From contig CATVYG010000011.1 of NCBI GenBank assembly GCA_958348225.1, forward strand, positions 1 to 59,557: 59,557 bases of DNA. The letters run 5' to 3'. Of the stretch, positions 24,603-32,111 are shown in pieces. The notes beneath the pieces are model-generated. The model was given only the letters and a program-made list of their open reading frames with translations. It had not been told where the DNA came from and searched no databases. The position numbers were made by a program, and so were the translations under genes. Each line of letters opens with the position of its first letter. Within the stretch, counting starts at the first letter, position 1. This DNA comes from an uncultured Collinsella sp. (lineage in GTDB: Bacteria; Actinomycetota; Coriobacteriia; Coriobacteriales; Coriobacteriaceae).

Positions 24603-24710
24603 CCTTGCGCTCCTATCTGCCAAAACGAGCATAGTCTTATCTATTTTAACGTGCCGCACGTGCCAAGTGGCGCGCGCGGCACGTTTTGGTGCTCGGTTGT
24701 TTCCGTTGTG

Positions 24711-27269
24711 TTACTGCCCAAAGACCTCTTCGGCGATGCGCGCGCTCTCGGCGGCGTCCTTGGCGTAGTAGTCCGCACCGATCTGCTTGGCGTATTCGGG
24801 GGTGAGTACGGCGCCGCCTACGATGATCTTGACGCCCGGCACCTCGGCATGAAGCAACTTGATGGTCTCTTCCATGGCCACGACGGTGGTAGTCATAAGC
24901 GCCGAGAGGCCGACGAGCTTGATGTCGCGCTCCTGTACGGTCTTGAGCACCTCTTGCGGGTCGACGTCGCGGCCTAGGTCAAAGACGGTATAGCCGTAGT
25001 TATCGAGCAGCATCTTGACGATGTTCTTACCGATGTCGTGGATGTCGCCCTTGACGGTGGCCACGCAGATTTTGCCCTTGTCGGCAATCTCGCCGGCGGG
25101 CATCAGGCGCTTGATGGTGTCAAAACCCACGCGCGCGGCCTCGGCCGAGGCCATAAGCTGCGGCAAGAAGAACTTGCCCTGGTCAAAGAGGACTCCGACC
25201 TCATCGAGGGCGGGGATAAAGTGATTGTTGATGAGGTCCATGGCGTCATGGTCGGCCAGCAGGCGCTCGGTCTCGGCCGCGATTTCGCCCTTGCGGCCCG
25301 AGACGACCATGCGACGAATCGGGTCGTCGTTGCCGTCGGTGCCGGCGGTGCCAGCAGCGGGCGCGGCGTCGGTCGATGCTGCCTGAGCCGCCGCTGGGTT
25401 CGCGGCGATCTTGTACGGATCGGTCCAGCCGGCGTAGCGCTCGATGTATCCGGTCGAGCCCTCGTCTTCAACGCTCAGCACGCGATAGCTGTAGACGGTA
25501 TCCATAAAGCGCTTGGAGCCCGGGTTCATGATGGGGGCGTCCAGGCCCGCGCCAAAAGCGGCAGCCAAAAAGACCGAGCCCAGCAGCGGGCGGGCAGGCA
25601 GACCAAAGCTGATGTTCGACACGCCGAGCGCGCATTTGACGCCCAGACGCTCTTTGCACAGGGACATGGCGCGCAGGATCTGTTCGGCCTGGCGTTGATT
25701 GGTCGAGGCGGTCATGACCAGACAGTCGATGAGGATGCGGTCCGGTCCGATGCCGTAACGGGCAGCCTCGGCCACGATGCGCTCGGCGATGGCGAAGCGA
25801 GCCTCTGCGGTATCCGGAATACCGCCTTCGTCGAGTGTGAGGCCGACGACGTTGGCGCCGTAGTGGGCGACTAGCGGGAAGATCTCATCCATGATTTGCT
25901 GTTTGCCATTGACCGAGTTGATGATGGGCTTGCCGGCGTAGCGGCGCACGGCTGCCTCGACGGCTGCGGGGTCGGTGGAGTCGATCTGCAGCGGCAGCAG
26001 CGTGGAGCCCTGGAGCTGCTCGGTCGCCTGTTGGATGATCTTGACCTCGTCGATCTCGGGTAGGCCCACGTTAACGTCCAGGATGTCGGCGCCCTGTTCC
26101 TGCTGGCTAATGCCCTGGCTCACGACGTAGTCCAGGTCGCCGTCGCGCAGGGCCTGCTGCAGGCGCTTTTTGCCGGTGGGATTGATGCGCTCGCCGATGA
26201 CGGCGATCTTGTGACTGTCGCAGGGAAGGTCCACGACCGTCTGGGCGCTCGTGACCGACATGCTGGGCTTGCGGCGGCGCGGGCTGGGCGTGTGGTTGTC
26301 GATAAGCGAGCGCAAGGCCGCCATGTGCGCCGGCGTGGTTCCGCAGCAGCCGCCCACGACGCTCACGCCGTCGGCGATCATGCCGGCGACGGCCTTGGCG
26401 TATTCGGGGGCCTGGATGTCAAAGACGGTGTTGCCGTCGTCGTCCACGCGGGGGAGTCCTGCATTGGCCTGCACCATAACGGGCTTGTCGGTAACGGTGA
26501 GCATACGTGCGGCGAGTCCTCGGAGCTCGGCCGGTCCCTGGCTGCAGTTGATGCCCAAAACGTCGGTGCCGATGGCGTCGAGCGTGATGGCGGCCACCTC
26601 GGGACTCGTACCCAGGAACGTGCGGCCGTCTTCCTCAAAGGTCATGGTGGCAAAGACGGGCAGGTCGGAGTTCTCGCGGCAGGCGAGGACGGCAGCCTTG
26701 ATCTCAGCAAGGTCGGTCATGGTCTCGATAATAAAGAGGTCCACGCCCGCATCGACGCCGGCACGCACTTCCTCGGCAAAGAGGTCATAGGCCTCGTCGA
26801 AGCTGAGGGTGCCCAAGGGGCGAAGCAGCGCGCCGATGGGACCGATATCGCCGGCGACGTAGTGGGCACCGGCCGCGCGGGCGCAGGCGACGGCAGCGGT
26901 AAAGACATCTGCCACGGTAGCGGCACCGTCGAGCTTGTGGGCGTTGGCGCCAAAGGTGTTGGCAGTGATCACGTCGCAGCCAGCCTCGACGTACTGGCGC
27001 TGAATGTCGGTAATGACCTGGGGCTCCTCAAAGTTGAGCAGCTCGGGCAGGGCGCCGGCCTTCATGCCGGCAGCCTGCAGCATGGTGCCCATGCCGCCGT
27101 CGAACAGCAAGTGCCCCGTGCCCTCGATGGCGGCGCGCAGGCGATCGTCCTTAATGCGAAGGTCGTCGATCGTGCGCGTCTTGTATGCAGCGCCATTACG
27201 GCGTGCGGCATCAACGGGCGCCGCCAGCGCAGCGCCGTCCAGATCATGAGTGATAAGCGGAGTAAACAT
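24711..27269 (-). CDS. metH: Cobalamin-dependent methionine synthase, lacking reactivation domain
   Basis: 852 residues, against about 1200 for the full enzyme. Domains in order: a homocysteine-binding barrel (FDGGMGTMLQ, zinc cysteines in INCSQGP and VGGCCGTTP); a methyltetrahydrofolate-binding barrel (IGERINPTGKKRL, LDVNVG, STDPAAVEAA); then a cap and B12 domain with the cobalamin histidine in KGDIHDIGKNI. The C-terminal SAM-dependent reactivation domain is missing and is supplied by the next gene upstream in the operon. It makes methionine from homocysteine. An extra Ala-rich linker lies at about residues 635-655. Confidence 0.95.
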   Translation of the reverse strand: MFTPLITHDLDGAALAAPVDAARRNGAAYKTRTIDDLRIKDDRLRAAIEGTGHLLFDGGMGTMLQAAGMKAGALPELLNFEEPQVITDIQRQYVEAGCDVITANTFGANAHKLDGAATVADVFTAAVACARAAGAHYVAGDIGPIGALLRPLGTLSFDEAYDLFAEEVRAGVDAGVDLFIIETMTDLAEIKAAVLACRENSDLPVFATMTFEEDGRTFLGTSPEVAAITLDAIGTDVLGINCSQGPAELRGLAARMLTVTDKPVMVQANAGLPRVDDDGNTVFDIQAPEYAKAVAGMIADGVSVVGGCCGTTPAHMAALRSLIDNHTPSPRRRKPSMSVTSAQTVVDLPCDSHKIAVIGERINPTGKKRLQQALRDGDLDYVVSQGISQQEQGADILDVNVGLPEIDEVKIIQQATEQLQGSTLLPLQIDSTDPAAVEAAVRRYAGKPIINSVNGKQQIMDEIFPLVAHYGANVVGLTLDEGGIPDTAEARFAIAERIVAEAARYGIGPDRILIDCLVMTASTNQRQAEQILRAMSLCKERLGVKCALGVSNISFGLPARPLLGSVFLAAAFGAGLDAPIMNPGSKRFMDTVYSYRVLSVEDEGSTGYIERYAGWTDPYKIAANPAAAQAASTDAAPAAGTAGTDGNDDPIRRMVVSGRKGEIAAETERLLADHDAMDLINNHFIPALDEVGVLFDQGKFFLPQLMASAEAARVGFDTIKRLMPAGEIADKGKICVATVKGDIHDIGKNIVKMLLDNYGYTVFDLGRDVDPQEVLKTVQERDIKLVGLSALMTTTVVAMEETIKLLHAEVPGVKIIVGGAVLTPEYAKQIGADYYAKDAAESARIAEEVFGQ

Positions 27270-27278
27270 CGAGGGCTC

Positions 27279-28067
27279 CTAATGGCTGGAATAGCAGGTG
27301 GTGTGGGCGGCGCGGAAGCGGCAGTGCTCGCGCATGCGGCAGATATTGCAGGTAGGGCGGCTCTGGGCGTCGTGGACCTCACCGTCAAATAGACCGATTA
27401 CTGCGGTCACGCTCTTGGTGGGCATGAGCAGGTTGGTAGGTGTGACGGTAAGTCCGATGAGCCGCGTAGCGTTGAGCGCAGCAACGATTGAGCGCTGGGC
27501 CGTAAGCGGGCAGTCGCCGTAGCCGGGACTAAAGCGCCAGTTGCCGGCGAGTCCGTGTGCGGCGGCCGCAGCCTTGACCTGCTGGTCCATCTGCTCGACG
27601 GCGGCTTCTACATAGGCAGAGCATGCGGCGTCGAGCACAGCTCCCTCTAGGGGCTGCTGGGCTCCCGTGGTGCGCAGGCGACGCTCGGCGTCCATGCCGA
27701 GGGTGCATGCCATGAGTGCGGCAAAGCGGGCGTCTTTGAGGTGGCGATAGATATCGCGACCGCGCAGCTCAACGTTGGTGCCGACCAAGCGAATGCAAGG
27801 ATCGCCCTGTTCATCGGCTCCCGTGGCATCGATGGCAAATATGCGGCGCACGCCGCGGGGCTCAATGTCCAGCTCCAGACGCTCAACGACAAGTTCAATA
27901 CGCTGCGACAGCTCGGGCTCAATCTGCTGACCGCCGTAGCCCAGATACCGCAGCATCTCGGCACGGTCGACGCGAGGGTGGTGGGCGGCATCGATACGGT
28001 AGAGCGCCGGCGACGCAAGGTCGGTCGGCACTTCACCAAAAGCTGTATCGATGTGCGGTTTTTCCAT
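27279..28067 (-). CDS. Stand-alone MetH reactivation domain protein
   Basis: 262 residues starting MEKPHIDTAFG. The SAM-binding motif WRFSPGYGDCPL corresponds to RxxPGYxxCP in the MetH activation domain, which reductively remethylates inactive cob(II)alamin. The C-terminus carries a cysteine cluster (CNICRMREHC, then another Cys eleven residues on) that may bind Fe-S or zinc. Its start overlaps the metF stop by one base, and metH follows 9 bp after its stop, so the three act as one operon for the methionine cycle. Confidence 0.85.
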   Translation of the reverse strand: MEKPHIDTAFGEVPTDLASPALYRIDAAHHPRVDRAEMLRYLGYGGQQIEPELSQRIELVVERLELDIEPRGVRRIFAIDATGADEQGDPCIRLVGTNVELRGRDIYRHLKDARFAALMACTLGMDAERRLRTTGAQQPLEGAVLDAACSAYVEAAVEQMDQQVKAAAAAHGLAGNWRFSPGYGDCPLTAQRSIVAALNATRLIGLTVTPTNLLMPTKSVTAVIGLFDGEVHDAQSRPTCNICRMREHCRFRAAHTTCYSSH

Positions 28068-28939
28068 TACCCCAGGCGCTCCATAATGGTTGCGGCGATC
28101 GCAGGACGATTCATAGTGTACAGGTGCAGACCGTCGGCACCGTGCTCCTTGAGGTCGCAAAGCTGACGGGCGGCATAATCTACACCGGCTGCCTGCAGGC
28201 TCTCGGGGTCGTTCTCGTATTTGGCGAGAATCTTGATGACGGGGGAGGGCAGCGACGCGCCGCACATAAAGACCATACGGCTGATCTGCGATTTGCCCAT
28301 AAACGGCATGATGCCTGCGGTAATGGGCACGGTGATACCGGCCTTGTCGGCAAGCTCGCGAAAACGGTAGAAGCACTCGTTGTCAAAAAAGAGCTGCGTC
28401 ACAAAGAAGCTCGCGCCGGCGTCTTGCTTTTGCTTGAGGTGTTCGACCGAGAGGTTGAGATCCTCGCAGGCAATGTGGCCCTCGGGGTAGGCTGCGGCGC
28501 CCACGCAAAAGCCGGCGTCGACGAGCTCGGGGATAAGGTCGCGGGCGTAGGCGTAGTCCGAGGCGGGCTTGTCGTCCTCGGTCGCGCCAGCGGGAAGATC
28601 ACCACGCAGGGCCAGGATGTTTTCAACGCCGGCGGTGCGATACTCGTCGATCTTGGCGGCGATGTCGGCGTGGGTGCGGCCCACGCAGGTGAGGTGCGCT
28701 ACCGAGGGCGTATCGAATTCGCTCGAAATCATATGCGCGATGGGGGCGGTGGTGGCACCGTTACCCGAGCCGCCGGCCGAGCAGGTGACCGAGACAAAGC
28801 TCGGCGAAAGCTTGCATAGATTGCCTGCCACCTCGCAAGCCGTGTCGAGGGTAAGCTCGCCCTTGGGCGGGAACATCTCAAACGAAACGGGCGCGGTGCC
28901 CTGGGATGCTGCCTGCTTAAAAACCTCGTCGACGCGCAT
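28067..28939 (-). CDS. metF: 5,10-methylenetetrahydrofolate reductase
   Basis: 290 residues from the ATG at 28939, with a GAGGAG site. Motifs: VSFEMFPPKG with the catalytic glutamate, THLTCVGR-like AHLTCVGRTHADI, LALRGDLP, and the flavin/folate region FFVTQLFFD. It supplies methyltetrahydrofolate to the MetH encoded downstream. It is the first gene of the metF-activator-metH operon, with a one-base overlap to the activator gene. Confidence 0.95.
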   Translation of the reverse strand: MRVDEVFKQAASQGTAPVSFEMFPPKGELTLDTACEVAGNLCKLSPSFVSVTCSAGGSGNGATTAPIAHMISSEFDTPSVAHLTCVGRTHADIAAKIDEYRTAGVENILALRGDLPAGATEDDKPASDYAYARDLIPELVDAGFCVGAAAYPEGHIACEDLNLSVEHLKQKQDAGASFFVTQLFFDNECFYRFRELADKAGITVPITAGIMPFMGKSQISRMVFMCGASLPSPVIKILAKYENDPESLQAAGVDYAARQLCDLKEHGADGLHLYTMNRPAIAATIMERLG

Positions 28940-29072
28940 ATCGTGCTCCTCTAGATACTTAATAGTGTGATGTGTTGTAAGGATTCTACAGCACCACTGT
29001 GCCACGATGGAGTTTCACTCGCTATTTGGGGATACCAATCGAAAATGCTTCGCTATCGGCATTTCCTATAAC

Positions 29073-29160
29073 AGGGCAGTCAATGTAGGATGGGGCTATA
29101 TTGAATGGTATCTGATGCGAAATACCAGTTAATAAAGCCCCGTCCCAAATTGACTACCCT
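29073..29160. repeat. Imperfect 88-bp palindromic element
   Basis: The left arm from AGGGCAGTCAAT pairs with the right arm ending ATTGACTACCCT. GGGGCT/AGCCCC lies further in, and GGTAT...ATACC forms the central loop. About 30 bp of each arm match with a few mismatches. It sits between the divergent metF and glnN genes and has the form of a MITE-like or REP-like insertion. The rest of the 426-bp gap holds a TCGCGACA/TGTCGCGG hairpin just before glnN. Confidence 0.65.
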
Positions 29161-29365
29161 TAAACCATGGGGAGAGGTCTGCAATTTATGCAGTTGATTG
29201 GCTGTTGAGGGTGGCAATGCCGCCTCGATAGGGTAACCTCATTGATTGGTTTCGCGACAGCAACATAACGGTAATGTCGCGGAAACACGGCGAGTCTAAG
29301 CTATGACTCGTTCGTTAGTAATCAACACCGCTTCTCACGCGGTGCCGATACGAAGGGAGTTCCGT

Positions 29366-31453
29366 ATGGCCGAACTTACTGACCGCTTCGGGACCATGGT
29401 GTTCTCTGAGGAAGTCATGAAGGACTACCTCCCCAAGGACATTTGGAAGCGCCTTGCTGCAACCCTCGAGGGCGGTGAGCCGCTCGACCTGGATGTGGCC
29501 AACGCCGTTGCCCACGCCATGAAGGTCTGGGCTATCTCCAAGGGCGCGACGCACTACGCGCACTGGTTCCAGCCTCTTTCGGGCATTACTTCCGAGAAGC
29601 ACGACAGCTTCCTGGAGCCCAACCACGACGGCACCGCCATTACCAAGTTTACGGGCAAGAACCTCATCCAGGGCGAGCCGGATGCCTCCAGCTTCCCCAA
29701 CGGCGGCCTGCGCGCTACCTTCGAGGCCCGTGGCTACACCGCTTGGGATCCCACCAGCCCCGCCTTTATCAAGGACGATGTCCTGTGCATTCCTACGGCT
29801 TTCTGCTCCTACACGGGCGAGGCTCTGGACAAGAAGACCCCGCTGCTGCGCTCCATGACCGCGCTCTCGCGTGAGTCCAAGCGCGTTTTGGCGCTGTTTG
29901 GCAAGACCCCCAAGAAGGTCGTTCCTTCCGTGGGCGACGAGCAGGAGTACTTCCTGATCAAGAAGGACGCCTATCGCAAGCGCAAGGACCTGGTCATCAC
30001 CGGCCGCACCCTCTTTGGTGCTGCTCCCTGCAAGGGCCAGGAGCTCGAGGAGCACTACTTTGGCGCTATCCGCCCCACCGTCTCGGCCTATATGAAGGAC
30101 CTAGACGATGAACTGTGGGCGCTTGGCATTCCCGCCAAGACCAAGCACAACGAGGTTGCTCCCTGCCAGCATGAGCTTGCCCCTGTCTATGGCGAGGTCA
30201 ACGAGGCCATCGACCAGAACCTGGTCATGATGGAGAAGATGAAGCTCATCGCCTCCCGCCACGACTTGGTCTGCCTGCTGCACGAGAAGCCCTTCGAGGG
30301 CATCAACGGTTCGGGCAAGCACAACAACTGGTCGCTTGGCACCGAGTCCGAGAATCTGCTCGATCCGGGCGACACCCCGCTCGACAACCTGCAGTTCATC
30401 GTCTTTCTCACCGCGGTGATCGAGGCCGTTGATAACTATCAGGAGCTCCTGCGTGCCTCCGTTGCCTCGGCCGGCAACGACCATCGTCTGGGCGCCAACG
30501 AGGCTCCTCCGGCGATCATGTCCATCTTCCTGGGCGACCAGCTTACCGAGGTCGTCGAGAAGATCATCGATGGCAAGGCTTCCGTCCATGCCACGCGCGG
30601 CGTGCTCGACCTGGGCGCCGATACCCTGCCCAAGCTGATGCAGGACAACACCGACCGCAACCGCACCTCCCCGTTTGCCTTCACGGGCAACAAGTTCGAG
30701 TTCCGTGCCTGCGGCTCCGAGCAGAACGTCTCCGACTCCAACCTGGTGCTCGATGCCGCCGTGGCCAAGTCGCTCAAGTCCTTCGCCGACGCGCTCGAGG
30801 GTACGCCCGAGGATGAGTTCCAGGACGCTGCGCTCGAGTACTGCAAGAAGGTCCTGACCGACCACCAGCGCATCCTGTTCTCCGGTGACGGCTACTCAGA
30901 TGAGTGGCCCGTCGAGGCCGAGAAGCGCGGCCTTGCCAACAACAAGACCACGGCCGACGCCCTGCCCGCTTTTGTTTCCGATAAGGCTATCGCGCTCTTT
31001 GAGGAGACTGGCGTCCTGACCAAGGCCGAGGCTCAGTGCCGCTACGATTGCAAGCTCGAGAAGTACAACAAGCTCATGAACATCGAGGCCACCACGATGG
31101 TTCGCGAGGCGCGTCGCACCTATCGCCCGGTCATTACCGCCTATGCCACCAAGGTCGCTAAGGGTCTTGAGGCAATCCGCGCTGCTGGTGCCGATGCTGC
31201 CATGCAGTGCGAGCAGAACACGCTCAACAAGCTCTGCAACGGTATCACCGCCATCAACGACTCCATCAAGGCGCTCGATGCCGTGCATCAGAAGGCCGAG
31301 GCCCTCGATGGCCAGGAGCAGGCCAACGTGTATGCACACGAGGTCGTTCCCGCTATGGATACGCTGCGCGCCGCCGTGGATGCCATGGAGGAGATCGTGG
31401 CCGCCGACTACTGGCCGGTCCCGACCTACGACGACATTCTGTTCTATGTGTAA
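29366..31453 (+). CDS. glnN: Glutamine synthetase type III
   Basis: 695 residues, the size of type III enzymes. Type III signatures are visible: WFQPLSGITSEKHDSFLEPN, LIQGEPDASSFPNGGLRATFEARGY (first part), VGDEQEYFLI, NEVAPCQHELAPVYGEVN and GSGKHNNWSLGT. It makes glutamine from glutamate and ammonia. The start at 29366 has GAAGGGAG upstream; an earlier in-frame ATG at 29303 would add non-conserved sequence. It is a single gene with its own terminator. The upstream hairpin could be part of nitrogen regulation, which is inference. Confidence 0.95.
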   Translation: MAELTDRFGTMVFSEEVMKDYLPKDIWKRLAATLEGGEPLDLDVANAVAHAMKVWAISKGATHYAHWFQPLSGITSEKHDSFLEPNHDGTAITKFTGKNLIQGEPDASSFPNGGLRATFEARGYTAWDPTSPAFIKDDVLCIPTAFCSYTGEALDKKTPLLRSMTALSRESKRVLALFGKTPKKVVPSVGDEQEYFLIKKDAYRKRKDLVITGRTLFGAAPCKGQELEEHYFGAIRPTVSAYMKDLDDELWALGIPAKTKHNEVAPCQHELAPVYGEVNEAIDQNLVMMEKMKLIASRHDLVCLLHEKPFEGINGSGKHNNWSLGTESENLLDPGDTPLDNLQFIVFLTAVIEAVDNYQELLRASVASAGNDHRLGANEAPPAIMSIFLGDQLTEVVEKIIDGKASVHATRGVLDLGADTLPKLMQDNTDRNRTSPFAFTGNKFEFRACGSEQNVSDSNLVLDAAVAKSLKSFADALEGTPEDEFQDAALEYCKKVLTDHQRILFSGDGYSDEWPVEAEKRGLANNKTTADALPAFVSDKAIALFEETGVLTKAEAQCRYDCKLEKYNKLMNIEATTMVREARRTYRPVITAYATKVAKGLEAIRAAGADAAMQCEQNTLNKLCNGITAINDSIKALDAVHQKAEALDGQEQANVYAHEVVPAMDTLRAAVDAMEEIVAADYWPVPTYDDILFYV

Positions 31454-31476
31454 CAGACACGTTTGATTTTGCGTGC

Positions 31477-31512
31477 GAAGGGGTCTCGCCTGTGCGAGGT
31501 CCCTTCTTTTTT
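31477..31512 (+). terminator. glnN terminator
   Basis: Stem GAAGGG(G)TCTCGC.../GCGAGGTCCCTTC followed by TTTTTTTG. Confidence 0.85.
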
Positions 31513-31681
31513 GCCGTTTGGACCTTCTTTGAACTTGCGGTCGAGCAGGCGTTTCACGCGTGGGCTAAGTCCTGTCATGCTCTCTGCGGCTACCAAGATG
31601 TTGAGTAAAGCCTGCTCTGATCGAAAAGTTTGCGAGCTGTTTAGCTAGCGCAAGGGCATTGAGTCTTCTTCATGTAATGTC

Positions 31682-31722
31682 AAAAAAGAACGAACCCGTG
31701 CGATGGTAACTCGCACGGGTTC
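31682..31722 (-). terminator. tRNA-Glu terminator
   Basis: On the minus strand the stem GAACCCGTGCGA/TCGCACGGGTTC (12 bp, 31692-31722) is followed by a T-rich run at 31682-31687. Confidence 0.85.
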
Positions 31723-31736
31723 GCACATTTTAAAGT

Positions 31737-31813
31737 TGGTGCCCCCAGCGGGATTCGAACCCGCGATATCCACCTTGAAAGGGTGGCGTCCTTGGCCGCT
31801 AGACGATGGGGAC
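31737..31813 (-). tRNA. tRNA-Glu (anticodon TTC)
   Basis: The minus strand reads a full cloverleaf. The acceptor GTCCCCA pairs with TGGGGGC. The anticodon arm CCACC-CTTTCAA-GGTGG gives TTC, and the T-arm is GCGGGTTCGAATCCCGC. CCA is encoded (31737-31739). A strong terminator follows. Confidence 0.97.
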
Positions 31814-31913
31814 AGCGGGAAAGAGTATAGCAGACTTTTTTGCCGGCGCGTATATCGTTGGCAAACTGGAAAACCACCACACAGGAGTAGGCTTCTATTC
31901 CGATTTTCAAATA

Positions 31914-32048
31914 TCTCAATCTGTAACATCTGGGCGGGCAAATCGGCTCTATCTGTTACAGATCGAGACAAAAGGCAGACGTCGGGACGAACATCTCATT
32001 CTGTAACAGTAAGACGACTTTTATCGGTCTAGATGTTACAGATTGAGA
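31914..32048. repeat. Two tandem palindromic units (TCTCAATCTGTAAC type)
   Basis: Unit A (31914-31968) and unit B (31994-32048) are each about 55 bp. Both begin TCTCA(A/T)TCTGTAACA and end with the complement TGTTACAGAT(C/T)GAGA. The arms are conserved between units and the centres differ. They lie in the gap between tRNA-Glu and the MurT-GatD gene, next to the 35-bp palindrome at 32071. Confidence 0.75.
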
Positions 32049-32070
32049 CAAACCGCTGGGACGGGTCAAA

Positions 32071-32105
32071 ACCACCACAAAGGTGCCTGTCCCCTTTGTG
32101 GTGGT
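32071..32105. repeat. 35-bp palindromic repeat (ACCACCACAA family)
   Basis: ACCACCACAAAGG...CCTTTGTGGTGGT around a GTGCCTGTCC centre. It is the inverted counterpart of 3695-3729. It lies directly after the stop of the MurT-GatD gene (minus strand) and may serve as its 3' hairpin. Confidence 0.75.
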
Positions 32106-32111
32106 GGGGTG

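Noticed and set aside
23082..24977. 631-codon plus-strand open frame opposite the PFL-family gene
   Set aside because: Antisense of a conserved protein. Composition is dominated by Asp, His and Gly, as expected for a shadow frame.
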